A stretch of 59,864 nt of DNA from Acidimicrobiaceae bacterium (GCA_002729765.1 PBYV01000024.1:1-59864), one strand, 5' to 3'; positions 8,168-17,405 are shown, counted from the stretch's first letter. Program-made: numbers and translations. The notes: a model not told the origin generated them from the letters alone.

Positions 8168-10486
8168 ATGGTTGCTGATAACTTTCTCGAGACCGCAACA
8201 GGTCTAACGGACGCCGAAGTTGCTGAACGGATAGAAAAAGGTCAGGTAAATAATGTCCCTGACGCCCCTGTTCGCACCACTAAGCAAATATTGAGAGCAA
8301 ATGTTTTAACTCCAGTCAACGGGATTATGGGAACCCTGCTCGTTCTTATATTGGTAGCAGGTTTTCCAGGAGATGCTTTATTTGCAGGAGTTATTTTTTC
8401 TAACAGCATCATCGGGATTTTTCAAGAATTAAAAGCTCGAAAAACTTTGACGGAGTTAGCTGTTCTATCAGCTCCTAAAGCACGCGTGATTCGTGAAGGA
8501 ATTACTAAAGAAATCAATATTTCTGAAGTCGTACTTGATGACCTGATTGAGATTCAACCGGGTGACCAAATAGTTGTGGACGGCGAGTTAACACATTCCG
8601 CTGGTTTAGAAGTCGATGAATCTTTATTAACTGGCGAATCTGAACCTGTCGAAAAAAACATTCAAGATGAGGTTTTATCTGGAAGTTTTGTATCAGCTGG
8701 TTTTGGTCATTACAGAGCTACACGTATAGGTGTTGACTCATATGCAGTTGCTTTGGCCGAAGAAGCTCGGCGATTCAGACTCGTTGATAGTGACTTGCGT
8801 TCTGGGGTAGACACGATACTGCGTTGGTTGGTCATAATTATTCCTCCTTCTGTAGGTCTTTTACTTCTAAGACTTTTAGCTACTGAAGATCTGTGGGAGG
8901 AAGCTTTACGTGGGACCGTAGCTTCAGCAGTTGCAATGGTTCCTGATGGACTTGTTCTACTTACAAGTCTTTCGTTTATCACTGGTGTGGTCGCTTTGGC
9001 TCGACATCGAGCTTTATGCAAAGAGCTGGCATCAGTTGAGATGTTGGCTCGTGTCGATGTCTTATGTCTGGACAAAACTGGGACTATCACAACAGGAAAA
9101 ATTTCCTACACAGGGTTTGAGACACTCGATGGAACCGATCCTTCTGGTGTGCTCGGAGCGATGGTGGCTGCCGATCCTTCCCCAAACGCGACACTCGCTG
9201 CTCTAGGTGAGCAATTTCAAGATCCTGACTGGCACTTGGTTGACTCAATCGCCTTTTCCTCAATGCGTAAATGGGCCATGTGTAATTTCGGTGATAATGG
9301 ACTGTTTTATTTGGGGGCGCCTGAAATTCTCCTCGGCGAAAACGATCTAGAAAACCGTAACCGTGTGGAAATTCTAGCGAATGAGGGGAAGCGTGTTTTA
9401 GTTCTTACTAGGTCAGATACTCCCGTTGATAAAACAGATGAATTGCCATCAAATCGAAATCCAGTGTGTCTGATTTTTCTGGAGGATACTTTGCGAGAGG
9501 ATGCAAAAGAGATTCTTAGCTACCTTCAAGATCAAGGCATTCAATTAAAAGTCATTTCGGGTGATCATCCTGCAACAGTTGCTGCCGTAGCTAAAAAAGC
9601 TGGTATCTCAACAGATGCAGAGATTTTAGACGCTAGAGAATTATCAGAAAATCAAAACATGGATGAAATAATTGAAAATACGTCGATTTTTGGACGTGTG
9701 ACACCTCATCAAAAAAGGGCAATGGTTTCATCTCTTCAAAACAATGGTCATACCGTTGCTATGACAGGTGATGGTGTCAACGACGTTCTCGCTTTGAAAG
9801 ATTCTGATATGGGTATCGCTATGGGGTCAGGTAGTTCAGCTAGTAGGGCTGTAGCCCAGTTGGTGTTGCTTGACAATCAATTCAAAATATTGCCTCGTGT
9901 TCTCAAAGAAGGACGGAGAGTGATCAATAACATAGAGAGGGTTTCTAATCTTTTTATAACAAAAGCAACTTACGCTGTTCTGTTAACCGCACTCGTAGGA
10001 ATACTCGGTGTTCCTTTTCCTTTTCGACCTAAGCAATTAACACTTATAGGAACTTTTTCCATAGGCCTTCCTGGTTTTTTCTTAGCTTTAGCTCCTGATA
10101 GTTCACTGGTGAAGCCAGGTTTTCTAAAAAGAGTTCTTCGTTATTCAATCCCTGCTGGCATCTCTGCTGCAATCGCAACTTTTGTCTGTTATGAAATTGT
10201 TAGGCGTTCTGATGTTTTGTTGATTGAAGCTAGAACTGCTGCAACAGCGACTCTTCTATGTCTTGGTCTTGGAATTCTTGTAGTTGTAAGTAGACCTATA
10301 AAACTTTGGAAATTATTGTTAGCAGTGTTTATGGGCTTGTCTTATGTATCTGTTCTTTTAAGTGAGTTTGGCCGTGACTACTTTGAGATAGTTCATCTGT
10401 CTGGTGGCGCATGGTTGACTACAGGAATTTGTGTTGCTGTTGGGATCTTCCCGATATTTCTCTCAGCTCGCTTTAATAAAAACTGA
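8168..10486 (+). CDS. P-type cation-transporting ATPase, CtpE-like
   Basis: DKTGTITTGK phosphorylation motif, LTGESEP, TGDGVNDVLALKDSDMGIAMGSG. N-terminal TGLTDAEVAERI...RANVLTPVNGI resembles mycobacterial CtpE. Confidence 0.85.
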   Translation: MVADNFLETATGLTDAEVAERIEKGQVNNVPDAPVRTTKQILRANVLTPVNGIMGTLLVLILVAGFPGDALFAGVIFSNSIIGIFQELKARKTLTELAVLSAPKARVIREGITKEINISEVVLDDLIEIQPGDQIVVDGELTHSAGLEVDESLLTGESEPVEKNIQDEVLSGSFVSAGFGHYRATRIGVDSYAVALAEEARRFRLVDSDLRSGVDTILRWLVIIIPPSVGLLLLRLLATEDLWEEALRGTVASAVAMVPDGLVLLTSLSFITGVVALARHRALCKELASVEMLARVDVLCLDKTGTITTGKISYTGFETLDGTDPSGVLGAMVAADPSPNATLAALGEQFQDPDWHLVDSIAFSSMRKWAMCNFGDNGLFYLGAPEILLGENDLENRNRVEILANEGKRVLVLTRSDTPVDKTDELPSNRNPVCLIFLEDTLREDAKEILSYLQDQGIQLKVISGDHPATVAAVAKKAGISTDAEILDARELSENQNMDEIIENTSIFGRVTPHQKRAMVSSLQNNGHTVAMTGDGVNDVLALKDSDMGIAMGSGSSASRAVAQLVLLDNQFKILPRVLKEGRRVINNIERVSNLFITKATYAVLLTALVGILGVPFPFRPKQLTLIGTFSIGLPGFFLALAPDSSLVKPGFLKRVLRYSIPAGISAAIATFVCYEIVRRSDVLLIEARTAATATLLCLGLGILVVVSRPIKLWKLLLAVFMGLSYVSVLLSEFGRDYFEIVHLSGGAWLTTGICVAVGIFPIFLSARFNKN

Positions 10487-10501
10487 TTTTATTTTGTTTA
10501 T

Positions 10502-10855
10502 TTAACGTCCTGCTGCTGCGGCAGCGGCAGCTAAAGCAGCAGCGGCTCTGTCAGCAGCTACTTGTCTGCGTCCTATTATCGGCGTAGTAGGTGCAAATCC
10601 TTTAGTAGCTCTCTCTGCTTCTGATTCTCCACCCCAAAAACCTAACTCTCTGTTGTCGCGAGCATAATCTCTGCAATCATCTTGAACTGCACAATCAGCA
10701 CAAATCTCTTTAGCTTTCGCTTCACGCCTAACTCTTGCTTCAGGTCTTTCGGCGAATGGTGCAAAAAACAAACTGCTCTCACCTTGACACAAAGCATCTT
10801 TCATCCAGAATAGAACTCTTGAATCAATAAAAAAGTTCGTCGCTATATCAGTCAT
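10502..10855 (-). CDS. WhiB-family Fe-S transcriptional regulator
   Basis: Four Cys pattern (C23...CADCAVQDDC) followed by GFWGGES; Ala-rich C-terminal tail. Confidence 0.9.
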   Translation of the reverse strand: MTDIATNFFIDSRVLFWMKDALCQGESSLFFAPFAERPEARVRREAKAKEICADCAVQDDCRDYARDNRELGFWGGESEAERATKGFAPTTPIIGRRQVAADRAAAALAAAAAAAGR

Positions 10856-11065
10856 GCAGACCGGCCCTCCTCCGTTCTACTTTTCGAAGTTTTACTCCGA
10901 GCGCGCGACTTTAGGTAATACAAACTGTTTTGAACAGAGGTTAGCGATAATAATTAGAGAACTACCTATCTGTAAAACAGATTCCTTTTCTGTTTTTGAA
11001 TGACCTTTTGTGATAACCGTCTGCCATCAAGATGAATTAGGTGAAACTCATGCCATAGTCATTAG

Positions 11066-12076
11066 ATGGATCACGAAATAACTAGCAATGAAAAAACTTC
11101 TGGAACGTATTTCGATGATTTAACAGTGGGACAAATTCTCCCACCTTCCCCTGATCTAACTATCACCTCGGGGGAAATCTCTATGTACCAGTCAATTTGC
11201 GGAGATCCTTTGGCAACTTCTCTAAGTCTTCCATTGGCCGAAAAGGTAACTGGGGTGTCAAAGCGTGTTGTGAACCCCGGGCTAATAATGCATTTTTCAA
11301 TCGGACAAAGCACTGTTGCTACAAGACGGGTAATAGCCAATCTTTTCTATCGCGGAGTTTCTTTCAAGAGACCCGTCTTTGAAGAAGAAACTCTTCATAC
11401 CGAAGTAGTAATCAAAGGTTTAAAAGATCTGACCCTGAGGGAAGACAGGTCACCAAGAGGGCTTGCGCTACTTGGCATTAAAACTACTTGTGTGGATGAT
11501 AATTCAATCGTGGTTGATTATGAACGATGTGCGATGCTCAAAGCACGCGATCCTGAAAACCTTCCCGGACACTGCGATGACCTCGGTTCAGTAGAAACGG
11601 AAATCGTTTTAGATGACTGGAAGTCTTTAGTTCCTGAGTCTTGGGACGTCTCATCTCTGAACAAAGAAAAACAGGAAAATTGGATCATTGGAGAAAAGAA
11701 AATAGATGACCTTCGTGACACAGTGAGTAATGCCATGGAGCTAGTTCGTCTAACCCAAAACCAAGCCCCCGTTCACCGTGACGCAAGTACTTCACCAACT
11801 GGCGAAAGACTCGTATATGGTGGCCACACTATAGGTCTCGCTCAAGCATCTCTGAACCGAATGATGCCAGGGAACGCAACTATTTTAGGTTGGCAGTCCT
11901 GCGATCACTTAGGACCTGTCCATGAAGGGGACGTTTTGTCGTTTCAGCACACCCTCTTAGAGCAGAAAACATTGCCTAACGGAAAAATTAGTGCAATAAA
12001 AACAGAGGTCTCCTCTCTCAAAGATGCTGAAGCGTCAAATGTTCTTGATTGGCGACTCGTGGTTTTTGGAGTTTAA
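11066..12076 (+). CDS. MaoC-like hotdog dehydratase
   Basis: GTYFDDLTVGQILPPSPDLTITSGEISMYQSICGDP...GRLVYGGHTIGLAQ: tandem hotdog MaoC-type. Confidence 0.75.
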   Translation: MDHEITSNEKTSGTYFDDLTVGQILPPSPDLTITSGEISMYQSICGDPLATSLSLPLAEKVTGVSKRVVNPGLIMHFSIGQSTVATRRVIANLFYRGVSFKRPVFEEETLHTEVVIKGLKDLTLREDRSPRGLALLGIKTTCVDDNSIVVDYERCAMLKARDPENLPGHCDDLGSVETEIVLDDWKSLVPESWDVSSLNKEKQENWIIGEKKIDDLRDTVSNAMELVRLTQNQAPVHRDASTSPTGERLVYGGHTIGLAQASLNRMMPGNATILGWQSCDHLGPVHEGDVLSFQHTLLEQKTLPNGKISAIKTEVSSLKDAEASNVLDWRLVVFGV

Positions 12077-12084
12077 AGAACCAT

Positions 12085-13296
12085 TCACGAAACTGTGAAG
12101 ATAAGGCCGTGATCAACCAAATTTCCTATTTCAACTGAACTCAGTTTCAAATTGTCAGCTAAGACTTGTTCAGTGTGTTCTCCCAACAACGGCGCTTTGA
12201 GAGCATTCCGATCATCTACCAGTGGACCTCCGAAAGATAAAGGCGACCCAGGGATCAAGTGTGTCCCCACTCCAGGTTGATCAATTTTGGAAAACATCGG
12301 ATTCTCTGTTGAACACCTTGGATCCTCGTCAAGCATCTGACTGAATGTCCTGTAAGGACCCCAGCACACTCCATATTTATCAAGCCGTTCAGAAATTTCC
12401 TTTAAGGTTAAGCTTTGAAACCACGGATCAAACAAATCCGCAAGTTCTTCTCTTGCTTGAAAACGTGCCCCTTCATCTGTGAAATCAAGGTCAAGTCTTT
12501 GAGATAGTGAAGCTACCTCTTCCTGAGTCTGTGTCGCCTCTAAAAGTCCATCCCATTGCCTTTGAGTGATAGCCACAACCATCACATGACGGCCATCGAG
12601 GCTCAGAAAATCTCTTCCAAAAGCTCCATAGAGGTAATTACCAAGTTTTTTTCTTTCCTCTCCACCTAGCTCAACTTCGGAAAGGTCTCCCCTCCACGCA
12701 ACAGCTGCTAGCGCAACATCTGACAAAGCAAGGCCTACTAACTGGCCTTCCCCAGTTTGTGTTCTATATCGGTCAGCCGCAAGCATCCCTAATGCTGCGG
12801 TTTGGCCACAGATGAGATCCCAAGCAGGCAATGAATGATTGACAGGACGAGGATCGTCCACGTGACCAGTTATTGACGGAATACCAACTGCACAGTTAAT
12901 CGTGTAATCCACCGCTGTTGTTCCGTCGTGGCTTCCCGTGATCGCAACCATCACTAAATCTGGTCTTTTTTCTGAAAGTTTTTCGTAACTGAGCCACCCT
13001 TTTGCAGGAAAATTGGTTAAAAAATTCCCTGAAGTGGCTATAAGTTCCGATAATAAAATCTGTATCTCAGGTGCTTGTAAATCTGCTACAACTGACTTCT
13101 TTCCACGGTTCAAACCATTCCAATAAAGGCTTACCCCATCTTCAGTAAGAGGCCAACGCTTATAGTCGATTCCTCCGCCGAGTTGATCAAACCTAATAAC
13201 TTCGGCGCCCATCTGGGCTAACGTCATTCCTCCTGAAGGAGCGGCAACAAAAGCCGAGCCTTCAACCACAGAAAGTCCTTCTAGTGGAAGAATCAA
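12085..13296 (-). CDS. CaiB/BaiF family CoA-transferase
   Basis: PLEGLSVVEGSAFVAAP...LAQMGAEVIRFDQLGGGIDYKRWP...NRGKKSVVADL. Confidence 0.88.
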   Translation of the reverse strand: MILPLEGLSVVEGSAFVAAPSGGMTLAQMGAEVIRFDQLGGGIDYKRWPLTEDGVSLYWNGLNRGKKSVVADLQAPEIQILLSELIATSGNFLTNFPAKGWLSYEKLSEKRPDLVMVAITGSHDGTTAVDYTINCAVGIPSITGHVDDPRPVNHSLPAWDLICGQTAALGMLAADRYRTQTGEGQLVGLALSDVALAAVAWRGDLSEVELGGEERKKLGNYLYGAFGRDFLSLDGRHVMVVAITQRQWDGLLEATQTQEEVASLSQRLDLDFTDEGARFQAREELADLFDPWFQSLTLKEISERLDKYGVCWGPYRTFSQMLDEDPRCSTENPMFSKIDQPGVGTHLIPGSPLSFGGPLVDDRNALKAPLLGEHTEQVLADNLKLSSVEIGNLVDHGLIFTVS

Positions 13297-13310
13297 ATCA
13301 GACCACGCTC

Positions 13311-13778
13311 TCAGCTTTGCGAACGGATTACTGACAAAACTTCATCACCATGAGTCTGAAAATCTGTAATTGAGTCCTGATCCCAAATAGCCGCAATTAA
13401 CCCCTCAGGAGAAATCAAAAAACTGGTTCTTAAAGAAAAGGCCACTGCAGGGTCATCTGCAGGTCGAGCCACACCATAAAGTTCCCCTATTTTTCTTTCA
13501 GGGTCAGAAATTAATGGAAAAAGGAAATCATATTCATCAGCAAATTTCTTTTGTTCTTCCACAGAGTCGAAACTGGCGCCAACTATTGCAGCTCCTAAAT
13601 CTGAAAAATCTGAGGCTCTATCACGGAGCCCCTGGCCTTCCATCGTTCAACCAGGTGTAGATGCTTTTGGATACCACCAAAACAAAACCCAGCTACCTGA
13701 AAAATCAGCCAAAGATAATGTATTTCCATCTTGATCAAGCGCTGAAAATTTTGGTGCTTCGTTTCCTACTTCAAGCAT
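13311..13778 (-). CDS. Selenocysteine-containing peroxiredoxin (BCP/AhpC-TSA family), in-frame UGA at Sec44
   Basis: Continuous reading from ATG at 13778 (SD-like AGAGGA just upstream): MLEVGNEAPKFSALDQDGNTLSLADFSGSWVLFWWYPKASTPG-U-TMEGQGLRDRASDFSDLGAAIVGASFDSVEEQKKFADEYDFLFPLISDPERKIGELYGVARP...; 155 aa. The TGA codon (13647..13649) replaces the peroxidatic Cys in the BCP motif TPGCT. The track shows only the post-UGA part (13311..13643). Confidence 0.85.
13612..13632 (-). promoter_or_regulatory. Candidate bacterial SECIS hairpin downstream of UGA
   Basis: RNA sense: GGGGCUC-CGUGAUA-GAGCCUC, 7 bp stem (one G-U) and 7-nt loop with G at loop position 2; loop begins 22 nt after UGA. Confidence 0.7.
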
Positions 13779-13849
13779 TATTCCTCTTTTTCTTCATATC
13801 TCACAATAGTGACCATAGCTTCTCAAGCCATCCAAAAGAGCTTTATAAA

Positions 13850-15313
13850 TTAAGCTAACCAAGAAATAGCCTGAAGCTCGCTATAAGCCCTTAAGCCCCA
13901 TGTCCCACGGTCTCTGCCTATTCCAGACATCTTGAATCCTCCAAAAGGGGCTTCCATGTGCGGCTGAAAACTGTTAAGGGCAACGTTTCCGCTTTCTAGA
14001 CTCTTAGCTATCTGGTGGGCTCTAGCATTATCACCTGCATAAACGTAACTAAATAGTCCATAATCAGAGTCGTTGGCCATTTCAATCGCTTGTTCATCGT
14101 CGTCATGTGGCATCACCACGACAACTGGTCCAAAAGCTTCTTCACGGACAACGTGCATATCAGTTGTGCAGTCCGCTAAAAGTGTTGGTGCTACAAAATA
14201 GCCTTGTTCATCAGGTCTTTGACCGCCGCAAACCAATTTGGCACCTGACTCCACACCGGATGAAACAAAATTTTCAACGTTGTCTCTCTGCTGTTCTGAA
14301 ATCAAAGGTCCTACCAAAGTGTCACGTTCTCTTGGGTCTCCTATTTTGAGCATCCCTGCTACAGCCGAGAGGGTCTCTACTGTTTGATCGTAAATACTAC
14401 GATGGCAGATAACCCGCGTTGGAGCGGTGCAAATCTGCCCGCTGTGGAAACCCCAAACACTTGCTATAGCACCCATCGCTGCATCGACGCTGGCATCTTC
14501 GGTCATGATTAGAGCACCTTTTCCACCTAGTTCCATAAGAACACGTGTCATAGTTGATGCGCCGCTTTCATAGATTGACTTTCCAACAGAAGTTGAACCC
14601 GTAAAGCTGACCATGTTTACATCTTTTGAGGCAACCATCGCAGCCGGGACTTCCGGACCGGAAGAAGTAACAATATTTACAACTCCTGGAGGGAAACCGG
14701 CTTCATTTATAGCTTCACCTAATCTCAAAATACCCAGTGGGTCCTGTGGAGCCGGTTTTATGATGCAGGTGTTACCCATTGCTAAAGCTGGTGCTATTTT
14801 CCCCGCCACATTAGTAAGAGGAAAATTGTAGGGTGTGATACATAGAACAACCCCAACTGGCTGATGGTATACGGATGCAGCTACAAGGCCCGCAGGTCCA
14901 AGAGCATTCGCTCCTTGTTTAATAGGAAGTTCAGATGAATCTATACGTTGTGGTTTCGAGTAGTAACGGAAACGGTCAATAAACCCTCCTGCGACTTGGA
15001 GAGTTTCCGTGATATTTATTGTTGACCCAGTCTCTGCCTGAACTAAATCGACCCATTCTGGAGTTTTCTGTTCTAGTACATCTGCAAGTTTTCCGAGTAA
15101 ATGACACCTCTGGTCAATCGATGTATTTTTCCACCCGTCTAATGCTTCTCTTGCAGCGGTCATTGCATCGGCTGCTTCACTTAGAGTCGCTTCTGGTGCA
15201 TTACCTACTGTCTCCGTCGTGTAAGGATTCACGACTGAATATGTTTCTGCGGTTTCTACCCATTCGCCACCTATAAGCAATTTCCATTGCTCTTGTGGGT
15301 CTATTTTCGTCAT
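13850..15313 (-). CDS. Aldehyde dehydrogenase family protein
   Basis: FTGSTSVGK, MELGGKGALI, GQICTAPTR catalytic Cys, EEAFGPVV. Confidence 0.92.
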   Translation of the reverse strand: MTKIDPQEQWKLLIGGEWVETAETYSVVNPYTTETVGNAPEATLSEAADAMTAAREALDGWKNTSIDQRCHLLGKLADVLEQKTPEWVDLVQAETGSTINITETLQVAGGFIDRFRYYSKPQRIDSSELPIKQGANALGPAGLVAASVYHQPVGVVLCITPYNFPLTNVAGKIAPALAMGNTCIIKPAPQDPLGILRLGEAINEAGFPPGVVNIVTSSGPEVPAAMVASKDVNMVSFTGSTSVGKSIYESGASTMTRVLMELGGKGALIMTEDASVDAAMGAIASVWGFHSGQICTAPTRVICHRSIYDQTVETLSAVAGMLKIGDPRERDTLVGPLISEQQRDNVENFVSSGVESGAKLVCGGQRPDEQGYFVAPTLLADCTTDMHVVREEAFGPVVVVMPHDDDEQAIEMANDSDYGLFSYVYAGDNARAHQIAKSLESGNVALNSFQPHMEAPFGGFKMSGIGRDRGTWGLRAYSELQAISWLA

Positions 15314-15419
15314 TACTCTCCCTTAAGCCCATTTGTAGGATGCTCAAAATTCTTCGCTAACCTCTGCATTTACCACTTTAGTAATTCATTATTGGTAAAT
15401 ATCAAGGATAGGAAACTAT

Positions 15420-16112
15420 ATGCAGAATAATTCGAACATTTCGGACGAAAAGAAACGCCGGCGTTCTTTTTTTCTTGATGAAAAACTTTTCGAATACATA
15501 TTAGATCACACTTCGCAACCTGATGAAACTCAACAATCCCTTATAGAGACTACGTCTGAATTAGGGAAAGTTTCTGCTATGCAAATTGCCCAAGATCAGG
15601 GTGTTTTTCTTTACATGCTAGTTGCTGCGATTCGACCCGATTTTGCCGTTGAGATAGGAACTTTTACAGGTTATTCGTCTTTGGCTATTGCCAAAGCCCT
15701 ACCGGAGAATGGAAAACTATTATGTTGTGATGTTTCTGAAGAGTGGACTTCCGTAGCTAATAGATACTGGGAGAAGGCGGGTGTTGCTGAAAAAATCGAA
15801 CTTGTCATTGCACCTGCAAAGGAAACTTTGGCCAATTTACCTGATAATAAAAAAATTGACTTTGCCTTCATCGATGCTGACAAGGGTGGCTACCTCGAAT
15901 ACTACGAAGAGATTGTGTCTAGATTGTCAGACCATGGTTTAATAGCAGTCGACAATGTTTTATGGTCAGGCAAAGTGGTTGATGCAGAGGTATCTGATGA
16001 CGACACTGTCTCTATGCGAAACTTCAATGATTATGTAGCTCAAGATGAGCGGGTTTCTTCCGTAATGCTCTCAATTGGTGATGGACTGACTCTAGTAAAG
16101 CGAACGAATTAA
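15420..16112 (+). CDS. Class I SAM-dependent O-methyltransferase (caffeoyl-CoA OMT-like)
   Basis: AVEIGTFTGYSSLAIAKALP, FIDADKGGYLEYYE, VDNVLWSGKV. Confidence 0.9.
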   Translation: MQNNSNISDEKKRRRSFFLDEKLFEYILDHTSQPDETQQSLIETTSELGKVSAMQIAQDQGVFLYMLVAAIRPDFAVEIGTFTGYSSLAIAKALPENGKLLCCDVSEEWTSVANRYWEKAGVAEKIELVIAPAKETLANLPDNKKIDFAFIDADKGGYLEYYEEIVSRLSDHGLIAVDNVLWSGKVVDAEVSDDDTVSMRNFNDYVAQDERVSSVMLSIGDGLTLVKRTN

Positions 16113-16193
16113 AGTTTTTGTGAAAAAATAAACAAGGTCTATTTCTGCCGGTTAGGATCTCGGCAGATTCGATAAATAATTGAGAGGTTAATC

Positions 16194-17396
16194 ATGACGG
16201 ATGCTGTAATAGTAGCAACTTCAAGAACTCCTATAGGCAGAGCAAATAAAGGCAGTCTTGCAGAGGCCAGACCTGATGACATGTCGGCTTTTATAATCAA
16301 AGACGTTCTTTCTAAGGTTCCACAAATTCAAACTGACTTGGTTGAAGATGTCCTGTGGGGAACTGGACAACCAGGTGGAGAGCAAGGTTATAACATTGCA
16401 CGCATATCAAGCCTTCTAGCTGGAATTGATGCCCCTGGAGTGACAGTAAATCGATACTGTTCATCTTCGTTGCAAACGATCCGTATGGCCTTTCATGCCA
16501 TTAAAGCTGGAGAAGGAGACATATTTGTTGCAGGAGGCGTCGAATGTGTAAGTCGTTACCAATTTGGGGCTTCCGATACCGGATCTCATAATGACTCCTT
16601 TAAGGATGCAGAAACCCGAACTGCTGAAAGAACCGGAGAAGGAGTGGAAACTTGGACTCCACCTCAAGGTCTACCGGATGTGTATATAGCAATGGGTCAA
16701 ACTGCCGAAAACGTTGCCCAAAACAAAGGTGTTTCTCGTAAAGATCAGGACGAGTGGGGTGTGCGTTCTCAAAACCGTGCGGAAGCTGCTGCGACTCGAG
16801 GATTTTTTGAACGTGAGATCACTCCCTACACAGTTCCGGATGGGACTGTAGTCACTGCTGACGATGGAATAAGAGCTGGAACAACTTATGAGAATGTTTC
16901 ACAGTTGAACCCTGTTTTTCGCCCTGATGGGACTGTTACTGCTGGCAATGCTTGTCCTTTGAATGACGGCGCTGCTGCCGTAGTTGTGATGAGTGCCGAA
17001 AAAGCTTCAGAATTAGGAGTCACTCCATTAGCGAAAATTGTGGCTTCTGGAGTTTCAGCTCTGAATCCAGAGGTCATGGGGTTAGGTCCAGTTGATGCAA
17101 TCAACCAAACATTGCAAAGAGCCGGTATGACAATTACTGATATTGATCTCGTGGAGATAAATGAAGCTTTCGCAGCACAAGTTATTCCTTCAGCAGAAGA
17201 AACCGGGATAGACCATGACAAATTGAATGTGAATGGAGGAGCTATAGCTTTAGGTCATCCATTTGGAATGACGGGTGCTCGGATAATGACAACGTTGATA
17301 AATGGTCTAGAGGATGCTGATAAAGAATTTGGGCTTGAAACCATGTGTGTTGGCGGCGGACAAGGAATGGCGATGATAGTTCAGCGCATGAGCTGA
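16194..17396 (+). CDS. Acetyl-CoA C-acyltransferase (thiolase)
   Basis: NRYCSSSLQTI active-site Cys, EINEAFAAQ, NGGAIALGHPFGMTGARI. Confidence 0.92.
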   Translation: MTDAVIVATSRTPIGRANKGSLAEARPDDMSAFIIKDVLSKVPQIQTDLVEDVLWGTGQPGGEQGYNIARISSLLAGIDAPGVTVNRYCSSSLQTIRMAFHAIKAGEGDIFVAGGVECVSRYQFGASDTGSHNDSFKDAETRTAERTGEGVETWTPPQGLPDVYIAMGQTAENVAQNKGVSRKDQDEWGVRSQNRAEAAATRGFFEREITPYTVPDGTVVTADDGIRAGTTYENVSQLNPVFRPDGTVTAGNACPLNDGAAAVVVMSAEKASELGVTPLAKIVASGVSALNPEVMGLGPVDAINQTLQRAGMTITDIDLVEINEAFAAQVIPSAEETGIDHDKLNVNGGAIALGHPFGMTGARIMTTLINGLEDADKEFGLETMCVGGGQGMAMIVQRMS

Positions 17397-17405
17397 TCAT
17401 CAATA

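Noticed and set aside
10974-10996. AAAACAG-ATTCCTTTT-CTGTTTT hairpin in the whiB/MaoC spacer
   Set aside because: AT-only 7-bp stem with a long loop; could be chance in AT-rich DNA, and no gene ends nearby on the plus strand.
13311-13778. TGA at 13647..13649 as evidence of genetic code reassignment (UGA=Trp)
   Set aside because: Other genes in the window end in TGA (for example the ipdB-like gene at 687..689) and Trp is encoded by TGG throughout; the site corresponds to catalytic Cys, not Trp. Selenocysteine is the better explanation.
13661-13858. Plus-strand 65-aa ORF (MLLDTTKTKPSYLKNQ...)
   Set aside because: Antisense to the N-terminus of the selenoprotein peroxiredoxin; no family-like sequence.
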